Positions 46,801 through 59,100 of a stretch of 60,000 nt of DNA are shown here, piece by piece. The notes under the pieces were generated by a model. That model saw nothing but the letters and a program-made list of their open reading frames with translations, had not been told where the DNA came from and made no database searches. This DNA is from Branchiostoma floridae. Lineage: Eukaryota > Chordata > Leptocardii > Amphioxiformes > Branchiostomatidae. Within the stretch, counting starts at the first letter, position 1; every line of letters starts with the position of its first letter. The position numbers and the translations under genes were made by a program. The DNA lies in NCBI RefSeq assembly GCF_000003815.2, contig NC_049979.1, forward strand, positions 9,324,267 to 9,384,266. Direction: 5' to 3'.

Positions 46801-49800
46801 ACAGTAGCACTCTATTTGCCAACCATATCTGTATTAGCCCTTTCACTTTCCACTAATATTGCCATACTACTGTAACTCAACAATGACAAAAGGAAAACTC
46901 CTCTTCCTTGGCAATTTTTCCTGCAAATCCTTCTTCCTATCCTTTCAAACCATGTCTTTTTTTCACACTCAGTCACAGTGATCATCTCTTGTGGGACTGA
47001 AGGTCATTAGAGCTTGACCTTACTTGAACTGAGGGGGAATGTATAAAGCTTATAAGACAAACTCCTCTCTTGAATTGGTAATCCCACATTTTCAGATAAT
47101 CCCAACATTCTGTAAGAGTGTAAGATTGTGGCACAGGGACAAACCAGTCAGTGGCAAACATTCAACAGATTAATAATATGTTTACATCTTTGCTCTCTAA
47201 GTTGAGGAGTGCTAATAATTTGATAATTTGATGATTGACAGAACGTAGAAGTTTTGTTACATGCGGATGGACCTGTCTCCCTTTTCCATCCCAGTTTTTC
47301 CACTATGATAACGGAGTGTTTTCTATATGGCCAATATGCTGGATTATAAAAATCAACAACTTTATCTATTTCCAATACTTTCTGATGTTCCAATAGCTAG
47401 CTTAACAAGTCTTAGAGCACATTCTTACACATGGAAAACTTCTTCACAAAGAAAACTTTATATCTATCATTTGAATTATGGTTGATATCCAACTTCATCA
47501 GGTATATAGATCAGGGTCCATAGTGTCAAATGCATTTGTCTCTCCATTTTACAAGACCCGAACCCGTCCTAGAACCAGAGCTAAGTAATAGAGAATTACA
47601 TCCCAATCAAGAAACACTCACTTCCAATCCCCAAACTCCTAACAGCAGGTTATCTCATCTCCCATTTATTGCCATGACAACTGCATCTCTACAAGATGCA
47701 AGGTTGCCAATTCTTCCTACTTTCCACGTAGGTGTATTGATAAAACGGCAACAGACAACATTAAAACCAAATTTATCCTTACTTCCAGGAGACTAATGTG
47801 ATTTGCCTGTGCCTGTAATCAAATTTCTGTCTTCACCCATATCTACAATGCTGCTCGCCAATCTGACCCAAATTAAGTTTCTGTCAACCGCTCATGCACA
47901 TTCCCTCATCAATGTCTCCAGAGTGGCGTGTGCACTTTCAAGGTCTAGACAACGGCACAATTTTGAGATGCAATTACAACGCCTTCAATCAGGAACGCTT
48001 GGTAGGTAGACAGAAACTATCCAACTTTTAATTAGCTACGTAAGAGAACAGCCATAAGAACTGTGCAGTCTGTAGATGGTTTTATTTCGACGTAATCTTT
48101 TATGTTTTGCAACAATTAGATTAATCATACTTGAGTAAAATATTGTTTTTGGCTAGTGTTCCTGTCTATGCATGTATGTTTGTGTTTGTGCAATTCCCAA
48201 TATCATGAGTTGATGCAGTGTTGCTATTTTACCTGTGGGACTGGAAGGATGGCAAAGCAGTATGGGTAAGTAGGCGAAGTCTGTTATCTCTTACTCTACA
48301 TGTGGTGCTATAGCTACTGATGTCTACAGACTGTATTTTACATCCAGAGAGACAAACATTCCCAAAGTCGTCCACAAACAAGTCAGCAGGTCCACCCACC
48401 TGTAAGGCTGCAAACATCATGGCCTCCTCCTCCGTACACTCAATCCCTTCCGTCAGCAGCGACCATTTTGCCTGCTCGTAGATCTGGTTGATGCGGACTG
48501 CGTCGTACTTGGGATTCAGATCGAAAAAGGAGTAGTACTTGAACCTGAGCAAGATGATGTCGTTCTCTCGGATGCCCTGCTCCATCAAGGACCGAGAGGA
48601 GTTCAGCCATCTGGAAATATCGGGAAGAAAAAAATACAGGATGTCAAAAAACCACAGGATATGAACTTGAGGTGTGTTTTCCTTCATCTTGACAGCTTGC
48701 TACATAATGTGACCACATGTGGGAAACGAAATATTTCAACCATCATAATGATGTCCTGGATAACATCAGAGACATTTCTTGATATGCTTCTGCCTGGTGG
48801 CATGTGAGCATGGTCTCACTAATGATCCTTCCTTATTGCTACTTTATAAGACAGTGATACAGATTTATGCTGCATTATTGTATCCAGATGGTGCTCTCCA
48901 ACCTCATGTATGTTTGAGATGATTCATGAACCTCTGGTCACGCAATTATGGGATTTACACGTGCCTTTGCTGACTACGAGAACCGCTTGATGGCCAACAA
49001 CAGATCAGCAGCAGTCTTTCTGTTCAAAATGCTTTTTCTACAAAAGTCACGCATTCAACCACATCGTGTTAGTGTTCCTAGGTCAGGTGGAGATAAAAAT
49101 ATTTAGCTTGGAGAACAGTGGGGACTAGCATCGTCTGTAACAGCAGGAAAATGCCCAGAAGGTGTGAATAACCCATATTTCATGCGCTGCAACAGGTGGA
49201 AGAAATCAAATTTCTGACAAGGGTTCATTTCTATCCAGCACATTTCTTGGTCCCCTGCTATTGTCATGGTGATCCTGGAGCACTGAGAGTTAACCCTGAT
49301 GTACAACTGTACATCTAGAGCTGAGCTAACACACCTGGAGTTTCTTGGGTGAATATGATCATTATGAAGGTCCCATCATTTACCACTCATGTCCAGTTAT
49401 ACATTTGTATTTTGTTATGAATCATTGAATAAAAGCACTAAACATGACCTTTTCACAATGCAAGAAAGTTCACAAAAGTTAAAAACAATATCATATTGAC
49501 TACTGTGAACTGTCAAAAGACAATTTTATCTTGATATTGACCTGCGGTGACCTTGTGACCACCAGCATTCCTGGCACAACCTGGACTGACAGAAATCAAC
49601 CAGATGGAGATTCAGACTCAAACTCAAACTTGTCCTGCATGTAGTTCAGAGGAACAAAAGCTGACACTTTGGCGATCTTAAATGGGTCTTGTGGGTTCTG
49701 AATCCTTTACCCATATAATCATGGCTCTAAAACCCCACCTCCATGCCTGGGGCAACCTAGCAGCTTTTTAACAGTCCTGATCACAAAACCAACCCAACTA

Positions 49801-52800
49801 ATTGGCTAAAATTGCTTCCTCCCTTTTGAAACTGATTCCAAGGGGACCTTTTCAACATCAATTGTCTTCACCAGCAAGTAACACATGGCCTCAATCCAGC
49901 CTTATAGCCGGTGGAATCCATTTAGACAGCTTACAGAAAACATATATTCCACCAGCAATAGGATGAAGAGCTTCAAACTTGTTTTCGGAAGTTTGGAATC
50001 TTTAATGCAATCCAGGATTCTTTGACCCGACAACTGGTAAGTGCCCAAATCATGTGTGCTCTATCTTTAACAAGGGCATTCAACTAACAAAATATGAAGT
50101 CATAACCAGGAAAATGCAACTCCTGTACAGTAAAAGGCCTTTCTTCAGGATACTCAGTCTGTGAGTCAAGGAGAAATGTGAAACTGCACACCCCAATTTC
50201 CCATGAAGAGACTTATCACGATTTGCCACCTGTCTGACAAAAATCCAGATATCCTAAGATTGTTTAGACTGATACAGATGGGATATGAAATGTGATCAGC
50301 CGTGTTTTGGTAAATATCCAAGATTTCCTAGGGTTCTTTAGTATTCCTGTAGTAGTGCCAGGATCTTCCCATAGAGAGCAGACATGTGTTGGAATTATCA
50401 CACCTGCTGGTTGGAAAATGCACCAATTACTGCTAATGGTGGAGGAGTGATTGGATTGGATAGGCCCTGCAGCTCGCACAACAAGAAAGGTGTTAGTCAG
50501 ACAGCAGGATTAAGGTGATTCAAGAAAGCAACACTTTGGTAAATTGGTGTAAATGATTCAACTATAGTATCTGTAATGCAGGTTCTATTGAGGGCCCTCT
50601 GATACTAGCAGCAGTGGGGAGGGGGGCTGCTGTTAGAAATAAGTGGTCAGGCTAATTCAACAAAGTTGCAATAATCTTTCACATCAGTCATTAAAGGTTT
50701 GCACAGAATGAGCTCATTCTAGTCCATGTTTCAGATTGTGTATGTGTGAGTGATTGCTTCCTGACAACTGCCAAAAACATCTGGACAGATCTGATGACCT
50801 CATCACACACCTGTTTGAACCTGTTGCCCCACCTGTGCTGACAGGTTGTTATGCATCATGTAACACAGGTCAGGGTACGGTGATGTACGTGTATGACCAA
50901 CGTGTATTACCAACCATGCTGTAAAATAGTCACTACTCCAGTAGCAACTCATCAGTTCATAACAACAGAAGAAGGCAGTTTCCGCTCACTGATTCTATCT
51001 CAGGGTTGCTTTGGTTTCTTTCAATATTTGCATATTAAAGCAGATAATTCTGGAATTGGTCAGGGAGAGCAATAAATGTATAAACACCTTCTTTCAATCC
51101 CCCCCCCCCCCCAAAGCCTTTTAGGATATCTATATTTGTAGCTGACATGTAATCTGGACAGTTGCTTACGTGAAACTGAAATTTCACTTTGTTGGCAAAA
51201 ACCTTTGACCCATATTCTGCTGTAGCTACAGTGGTTTCAAGTTGAAATTGAGCTGATGCTTTGAACTTGATCTGATAACTAAATTAGCCATACCAATGAT
51301 CTTAACCAAAGGTGGGTCTCCAGAGCCTGGGTTTGACATCACTGGGCCCAACTTCCTTTTACATGCAATGACCCAAATTCTATCTCCCCAGTTGTTGAAG
51401 TAGATAGGCAAACTTGGTTACTCCAGAATCACCCAGCTAAAAATACTCCCCATCTCCTGTGACCTTGTTTCAGATGTGGGTTAAGGGACATCTGGTGAGG
51501 CACTTGCTGGATGGGTGCTGAAGTTTTGGTGGTCACTTATATAGCAAGATGTAATACCAACAGCACTTCTGTTGAGTGTTCAAGGATATTATGGTGACAT
51601 CTAACACATCAATAACATGCCAGCTGGCACATATATAAGTGTACTTAAATCTTCATGATCGCAACTACCCATATCAAATTTTAATTTTTCTATTTCAGTT
51701 GACACATTCCCAGGCGACATGCTCTGATGCTCTTAACAGGAGCAAGCAGGGATGAGTGAGTGAGTGAGTGAGTGAGCCAGTCAGTGAGCAAGTGAAGGAG
51801 TGAGTGAGTGAGTGAAAGAGTAGACATTTGCACCACAATTCCGGGCGTGATAAAATGTTCACAGGCAACAAGTTACTGCATTGTACTTTGATGTTCAGAC
51901 ACACGTTCCAAACCCCATACTTACAAAGAATTTAGCCTGGCTCTGTCCACGTAGTTCTTGGGTCTGTGCAGGGTGGCGACTGCTTCTGAAGATGGCTTGG
52001 CAGGGCTAATTGACAGGGCCGATATGTTGCTGCCATCACTATAGGGACTGTCTGGGAAGGAACTGAGGCTGTAGCTGGAGGATACAGGGCTGGTTCCATT
52101 GTAGCTGGGTACCCTGGGGTACGTGTTGTATCCACTAGGTGTCCCCGGCGTCAGGGGCGTCCCTGGCGTCAAGGGACCGGATCTGTAAGGGCTACCTGGC
52201 ATACTCGCACTTCTTGGCGTTGTTAGGGTCCCGTCCATCATGCTGGGGGTGGGGGTCGTAGGGTAGGAAGCATCACTATTGTTTGCAGATGAAGCGGGCG
52301 AAGAATACTTTTCACCTTTCTTCTTTTTAAAGCTGCCTCTTTTTTCACCGCGTTTCAAAGTCCGTTCATCTACCTTTTTCATGAAAGACAACTCCTCTGG
52401 ATGGCGAATACCTGGAATGGAAAAAGATGTCTGTTAGCTACGAGAGCTTCCATAGCACACCTACAAATTACTAGGTTCTGTACTCCTGTCACCTGCAAAT
52501 GTTGGGATGTGGAAAACGATGTCTACATGTAGAGAAGTCTTGATGTGTTTCAGCTTTGCACACATCAAACTACCTGCAATCACTGATGGCCTACAATTTC
52601 AATTTGAAACTCACACAAGATATCATCTCAGTATCATGCCTGGATGCCAGACTGTATCCAGAGCCTACACAGGCCAGATTCTCGGCTCCAAGAGCGACAT
52701 GCCCCAAGCAAGGTAGTTTTACCAAAGCCTTTCCAATTAGACCCTGAAAATGTTTCAGAGTGTGGGCAATAATTTCTTTGGGTGCATGCTGGCTGGCCCT

Positions 52801-53125
52801 TGAGCAAGGATCTGGCCTTTCTAGGCCCTGGAAACAGCCTGGCATCCAGGCTACCTAGTATCACACTAGAAAGTTCAAGAATTCCACTCACCTAACATCG
52901 CACATACGTTCATGATGGCATTGAATGCCATGTAGGAAAAGTCCACTTTAAGGTCGACCAGCTGCAAGTCTGGGAGCTGAACCCTCAGGTTCTTGTGGGT
53001 GGGAGTGAAGTGTAGCTGGGCGTCGGCCTGGACACCGCACTTGTCCAGCGTCCAGTGGGTGCGCAGCAGCCACATATTCCTCTGCGGCCACCAGAAGCCG
53101 TGATCTGACCAGTCCATCGCCACAT
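34022..53125 (-). CDS. FERMT: Kindlin / fermitin family homologue (5' end outside window)
   Basis: Kindlins are FERM-domain adaptors that bind integrin-beta tails and, with talin, activate integrins at focal adhesions. They also recruit ILK and paxillin. Ten coding exons on the minus strand: 53125-52892, 52411-51925, 48610-48400, 46417-46286, 45649-45600, 38970-38846, 38606-38500, 37045-36827, 34895-34749, 34318-34022. Phases join throughout, giving 668 residues plus stop. Order of domains: end of F0 ([14 protein letters not shown]), F1 with a long Ser/Pro loop, F2 ([27 protein letters not shown]), a PH domain inserted in F2, and F3 ([26 protein letters not shown]). The first exon enters in phase, needing an upstream exon ending in G. 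By family comparison that exon encodes about 55 residues and lies right of 60000. A single gene of this kind is expected as pro-orthologue of vertebrate FERMT1-3; the C-terminal tail resembles FERMT1. Confidence 0.95.
36827..38970 (-). other. FERMT: Kindlin PH domain exons
   Basis: Exons 38970-38846, 38606-38500 and 37045-36827 encode the pleckstrin-homology domain inserted in F2: [49 protein letters not shown] and the terminal helix with Trp ([10 protein letters not shown]). In the family it binds phosphoinositides and helps membrane targeting. The last exon continues into the linker to F3. I placed its 3' end at 36827, using a gttagt donor in phase 0; the frame reads KFKAKS then LTARILEAH, like kindlin-1. 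A gtcggt donor 4 bases earlier would break the frame. Confidence 0.85.
38618..38639 (+). repeat. (ATC)n microsatellite beside a kindlin splice acceptor
   Basis: On the minus strand this reads as (ATG)n, ending about 12 nt before the acceptor of exon 38606-38500. It replaces much of the usual pyrimidine tract. Confidence 0.8.
40889..41390. repeat. Imperfect direct repeat pair inside the 5-kb transposon
   Basis: The segment starting attttctaggctaggaaagt at 40889 recurs at 41208. It continues with related sequence (catccgcc, gatcgtcatggtt, caacaag.c.tacctgttc, acgcaaccata) for about 180 bp. The copies differ by substitutions and small indels, so the duplication is old. Confidence 0.8.
42037..42104. 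repeat. Perfect 34-bp tandem duplication
   Basis: Two identical adjacent copies (42037-42070 and 42071-42104) begin with ctaacgctgcgtgtgcagtc. Identity implies a recent event or an assembly artefact within the older transposon. Confidence 0.92.
43201..43740. repeat. Tandem array, units of 268, 201 and a partial copy
   Basis: Units start with tcggttcctcaaaattg-like sequence at 43201, 43469 and 43670. Shared internal marks are gaatgatttgttccggtacg, cgctagccacggcagcgccg and tttaaacatgtgcggaacag. Copy 2 lacks about 67 bp present in copy 1. The third unit is partial. The array is near the right end of the 5-kb transposon. Confidence 0.85.
51099..51112 (+). repeat. 14-base C run
   Basis: This is a homopolymer in a kindlin intron. 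Its length is prone to sequencing error. Confidence 0.9.
51752..51816 (+). repeat. (GAGT)n degenerate microsatellite
   Basis: A GAGT/GAGC tract interrupted by gagcaagtgaag lies in the kindlin intron just downstream of the F1-loop exon. Confidence 0.85.
51925..52411 (-). other. FERMT: Kindlin F1-loop exon, Ser/Pro-rich with Lys cluster
   Basis: This 487-nt exon opens with [12 protein letters not shown], the conserved F1 entry. It then encodes a Lys cluster (FKKKKGEK), as in vertebrate kindlins, where the basic F1 loop contacts acidic membrane lipid. About 120 residues rich in Ser, Pro, Thr and Tyr follow. They contain a short tandem [13 protein letters not shown] with several Ser/Thr-Pro sites. 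The exon returns to conserved sequence at [10 protein letters not shown]. The loop is expected to be disordered. Its composition, not its exact sequence, is conserved. Confidence 0.85.
52636..52853. mobile_element. About 218-bp MITE with gcctggatgccag ends
   Basis: The left arm from gcctggatgccag (52638) and the right arm ending ctggcatccaggc (52851) are inverted repeats. They extend about 50 bp inward with few mismatches (tatccagagcct, aggccagat.ct against the complement). It fills almost half of the 480-bp kindlin intron between exons 53125-52892 and 52411-51925. A related half-end occurs near 18517. The target duplication is unresolved. Confidence 0.7.
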
Positions 53126-56100
53126 CTGTAAGGGAAGAGGATAGATGTTTTGATATGATTTGGGGCTGAATGTGGTAACAATACTGTATGCATTATATTA
53201 ATCAATTAGTCAATAACAACAGAATCTGTGATGACTTAATACAAGTACTTTTATTCAGAAGAAACATTCGGCTTATTGACCTAAACCTTTTCAACATAGT
53301 TTCCTTGGGTACGCAACCTTATGATCTTTTTTATAATCTCAATCTTTAATTTGACTTCACATTTTTCAATTGTCCATAAGTACAAAAGCAGAGCCATAAG
53401 TCAGTTCATCCTATTTTAGATTCAGTGTTGCACAACCCAAAAGAACTATGCCCTACTTCAGCAAGCACACAAATCTCAGTAAGTGTAAGTCTGCCCAAGA
53501 AAAATATTTGACCTCTTAAATTTTCCTGTAACATGAGGCAGGTTTGGAGCTGACCACCCTTAAATTACTTACAGATGTTTATTGAATCAAGGCTTAGAAC
53601 ACCACAGCTTGATGTTGCATGTTGACAGGGTCAGGTTTGCCTGTTGGCCTTTAGGGTTCTCTTATACTGGAATGTACCTAAGAGCTTGAACTGAACAGGA
53701 GACATTTGACTAATGAGGTCACTGAGGAAGAGAACAACTTCCAAGACCAAGTATGTGATTTACTTTGTGAAATCAGGGGTATAGCAGATTTATACTAGAC
53801 TTATGTGAGTGGTGCTTTGTAAGATCAACGAGCTTGCCTTGATAAAAAAAACGCGGATGGATAAAGTGCAGCTATCATTAGTGGGTACATTTACCATATG
53901 CCAGTGTTCTCATTGATCATACTTTAAAAAACCTAGAAAATATGTCACAATTTGTAATTTTCAAGTATATACAGTATTAATGTACAGGATCTCCCCTGAA
54001 ATCATGCTTTGGGAAAGAAGGTCAGGCATCCTTGCAGGGATTTCTCCTAAATTCCATCATCACAGCATCCATTCCAGAAATGCCCCAGACCCTAAAATGG
54101 ACACAGGGCAAGTCTGTCTAGACCTCTGCCCTCTCCCCCCACCCATGGAGCTACCAGCAGGCATCCATTTTGACCTTACCCTGACCTCTACAGATCCCCT
54201 GGGAGATAATGCTAAACCAAAATACATCATTCCTTGTGTATCTCATTCCATCACAAATCTCACTGCTGAAAATCCATTGGCTTTAGAACAATTTCACTGT
54301 TTCAGAACAGTTTCACAATTTCGCACATTTTTTCCCTTTTCTGCAAATGATAAATTGAATCCACTGATAATATAGTAAAATGAGAGCTATCAAGGAACAA
54401 GGCTTTCTTTCTGCTGCTAAGTTGTTTTTCAGGTCAATCCAGTGCAAAGGTAAACAAGGAAACACAGCAAAACAGCCCTGCACAAAGATTTAGAAAGGCA
54501 GCTCAGAGGAATCGTCAACAGGCAAAGTGTGTAGAAAAACACTGGGACAAAAAGAGAGGATACGGGATCCACTGTGAAAGATAACCGTTCTGCTTTCCTG
54601 TCAAATGTTTGCCACCAGTCAATGTGAACTATTCACCCTAACGTTACAAAGTACCATCAAAATTTTACATGTTCTACTACATCACACATGAAAGAAGTTC
54701 ATTCAATTAAAAATGAGAGTGTGCCGGGAACTCTGTCATTGAAAGGCAGTAGTAACAAAACTTTTATCAGACGACAATGATCAATTGGTACTCATATTTT
54801 ACCATTTTGGTCAGGAGCACTACTACTACTGCTGCTGTTTCCTAGTCCTACTGCCAAGGTCTGATTTTAATTCTTCTTGAAGTGCCTGAGAAATAGACCA
54901 GGCACTCGAAAAAGAGACCAATATTTTACTAACACAATTACCTGTGTAAAAACCCCTGACCATGGCTGGCAAAGTCGACTAGGAAAACTAGGCTCTTGAT
55001 TCATGGTCAACTTTCCCATTTACTTGTCCAAGTAAGTTACTGTAACCACTAACCACCTCCTACTATTACATTAAAAGCTTTGTCGGAACACTTCAGTGAT
55101 CAGTATTGAACTTTAAAGATGTTACCAGAAACAGCGTACAATTTCATATGACGATACTTGGAAAGCATAGCATATCACTAAGTTTGACCTAAAAAGTATG
55201 TGACATCTTCAGAAAGTTCAAACCTTGATCACGCTTGTTGAAACAAACCTGATGTATTGGGGCTTGTTGCTTGAATCTATTAGCAGTAAGAATGAGCTAA
55301 GTTGGTGTCCCCACCAATGGTACAAAGACAATTTCTGAACTTGGTTCTGTGACAAGACGAATGAGTTTGCAATTTTCTCTAAAAGGGCTGTAATAGTGGA
55401 GGTGACCTCAAGCCTTTCCTCAAATGGACTTTTAATTACCAGGCATTACAAGCGGTGTGACTGCTCTGTGTATCTGTCCAAAGTGGTCATTGTCACACTG
55501 TAAACTTCCACAAAGGAATGGCATGGGTGGGGGAACAGAAAGTAAATGTTACCAAGTAAGGCAAAGTTCAAGCTGCAAAGGTTAACATGCACTTGAACAT
55601 GGAATCAGATGACTGTTGTGGTATCAAAGACTTTAAGCAAGGGAGTCCAATGGTCTGACCTGAATGTGGTTGTGTTATGCAATAAATATCCAAATCACAG
55701 ATTTCATACCATCTCTTTTAAGCTTTGCTAAGTATGATATTGTAATGTGGACTCAAATTCAAATATAATATCTATGATCTATTTGAACCCTTTTATGTTC
55801 CTTTAGAAACCTGAGCAGTTCATCTGAAATTTGGTCAAAACTGTATCCAGGCCACCTCATTTGACATCTTCAGGCCTAGCTAAAAATAGCCTATCATCAA
55901 CAGCAGACTGACAAGAAAACCTGAGCTGTCAGTTTATATATGCTACACTGGGCTGAGATTCTCTTGCACATACCTTGACTGTATTTCAGAAGGCCTGTGC
56001 ACATCCAAGACAGTGCTGTCCTGGGGATTACCTGATTATGTAACAGATCTCCTGTAGCCTCTCATCTTGCAGATAGAGGGTTTTGGTTGTGACCAAGGCT

Positions 56101-59100
56101 GAAGAGGTTTTCAAAACAAAGTGCTTATGTTTCTCCAATAACTTAAGACTGGCGGCTTATCACTATGCAAAGAATGCATCATGATGAGTCAGAAACTTCA
56201 ACGCTTGCAAGAATCACTGATCTATTCCTCCATTTTACCTGACCCTAAATTCTGTACTTGACTGAGTTGACTCTGAAGAAATTGTGTGGCAAAACATAGC
56301 GTGTCATCATCATATATAGAAGACATGTACAATGGCATTGGCCTGTTAATTGGAATTTGCCCTCTTACTTAGATTTGGTACTTTGTTTGATTCAGCACTT
56401 TTGAAACTGCAAACATACAAAACTGTTAGAGCCAAATGTCACACCTGACATCCTATATAACCCCAGTACCCCAGAGACATCCAAAAGCACAGCTTAAGAC
56501 CAGTTTCACATTCCTTTACACACAAGACAGCACTCCAAACTTACATACTTAAGAGGCAGGAAGTTTTGTCTTGGCACCACATGCAGAATTTCCACTGTAC
56601 TACGCCCAAAGAAATCATTTCCACGGGGTCTGTAGACCATAAACCTTTCCTTTTTTTCTGCCACTCCTTTCAGCTAATTGCCTAGATGGCCAGCAATTTA
56701 GAGTACCAAAAACATTCTATACCTAGGGGTGTTGGCTTAATCATGCACTGTTGGCATCTTAAAGTGTTAGGAATAGTTCAGCACGGTCAGCTGCTGATTG
56801 AAAACCCAAAAGGCACCCTATTTGCTTTCCAGTGAACAAACAACTGGGACAGAGAGGAACTGTGCTGAGAAATGCAGGCTGCTGTCAGGAGATGGTATGC
56901 TAAGATGGCTGCGACTATCACACAAAACCAGAGGGGAGGGGGCCCCAGCACTCGGCCATATCCTGTCCACATATCAAGCCAGACAGGGTGTTGGCTAGAT
57001 CTTATACCTTAAAGTTTCCATAATTCAAGTTGTCCTGAGATTTGAGTGCTGATATAACAGTTGGTCAAGTGGACATGTACGTATATCATGGTAAGAACAA
57101 CTTACAGCGAATCATACTTTTTGAAAACATTACTACAGGAATGGTTCCTTACTAGCAAGTCTTGTAGACATGTCATCAATGCAATCAAACTTTCAAAGAG
57201 GTAGATTTCAACAGAGAAAACTCAGTTTGAGATTATGTCTGTACAGACAAAAAGTATTTCAGCATAGGCAGTGGCTAAATAATGAATAACATCCAACAGC
57301 AACGGTATCAAGTATACCCTACCAATTCCTGCATAGAGAAATGCAGTAATGGCTGCGTGTATTCAAAAATGCACACATGTAGAAAAGAAAAAGGGTCTTC
57401 CAGCATGTCCCTCTGCCCTACAACACTGCCATAAAACTGTGAGAATTTGCTCCACTGCTAAGACAAATATTGGCATACCAAAAGAAGCACCCTGTATTTG
57501 TGTTGTAAGGGTTTAATTTGGGACTGCTAAGTGGGTGTGTCCTGCACATACTGCATGTATCTACAAGTCTCTCTGGTGGCCATGTACAGTCAACCCAACC
57601 CCCCAATAACTCAACACTGTTTATTACAACTCTGACAAGGACATCATCATCGTTCTGTTGATACTTCTTTCACCTCAAGGCTCCATGTTAGCATGTACAC
57701 AGCATCTCTGACAGCTAGAGGCATGTGCTCTATGCAAACAATGTCAGGGGATCATACTGCTGTTCTCCATATTATTATTACCCCTGCATATGACAATCAC
57801 TGTATTCACTTTAAAGGTTTGTACCCCTGTGTAGATCTATCCCCATTGCCACTATAGAGGTGACCAAAAGACATAGTTCAGCTATAGAGGTTAGTCTTAT
57901 GTCCCAAACATTAGCCTTTTCCAGATCTTCCCTGAACAGGGTCATGCAGACTTACCTGTTAGATCTAATTCTTTGATAACAAACTTCTTCTAACAAAGCT
58001 GGATTTTCTCAACAGTTTCCCACCATATTCTACAGTACAAGACTTGGAAAGCTTTTCTGAGACACAGAGATCACTCATTAAGACCCATTTCCCCTGTTTG
58101 CCGTAATGTTTAGCCCTGGTGCAGGGACAGAACCTCCTGGTATCCCACCTATGCCAACCATGTGGGCTTGTTGGCCTAGCCTGAGGCTTCAGATCTTTTC
58201 CCTACCAGTGTTCCCTCTGCACTTCAGACATATAAACATCTGGTCCCAGCAGCCTGGGCTGGGCTGGAGGGACTGTTTGCCTGGCTGGACAGGATAACCA
58301 GTTACATTCCAACATAGAATATGATACCTTCCTGTCATGAGACAGAATATCATCATACTGCATGATGGCAATATGATCTTTACTGACCTATTACAACTCT
58401 GGCTGAATCAGCTTTATGAAAAATGGACTTCATTTACTACCACTGCAACCAAAAAGGAGTCAAGGTTGCTGATGTAATATTGGGACACAATATTATAGAA
58501 TGTGGCCCTGAAAAAATTATTTTGACTACATGTATATCATTCTGCTTATTCAATGCTCTGAGTTCAGCCAGTATGTGAAAAATCTTCTTGGCACATACAT
58601 ATACATTTTGTTCCATATAAATCATCATAGTACATTTTTACTTTTGCAGCCAAACGTACTTACTGCATAGAGAAATGCAGGCTTCTGGTAGCCAAACATT
58701 CTGCCATCCAAACATTGCTTCATATTCAGCATACAAATGTCGTTTTTGAACGGAAAGGATACTGGTGACATTCAATTGAAAAATCTGTAGAAATATATAA
58801 CAAGAAATTATGCTGAAGAATCACATCATTTCATGCACGCCATCAAATGAAATGAAAAAAAAATTCCAAAGTTTTCAGCGAAACATGTATAAGCATACAT
58901 ATACATATCATTATACCTAGCCATGCTAAAAATGCCACTCAGTGGTAAAAGAGGTACCAACATGCTCTAGTCACTGTGGTGTGACTCATCAAACACGAAT
59001 CTGAAAGTCAGTTGGTACCAGGTTCTGTGGTAGTATCTGTAAAACTGTGAATTTCACGCTATTGATATTTGTACTGGTCTGTCCCAGTACGAGACTCCTG

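Noticed and set aside
53980-54375. 131-codon plus-strand frame in the kindlin 5' intron
   Set aside because: No similarity to any family I know, no start context or bias; a frame of this size is expected by chance in this much DNA.
56787-56972. Minus-strand frame considered as the missing kindlin N-terminal exon
   Set aside because: It lacks the family F0 sequence and an exon end in the required phase.
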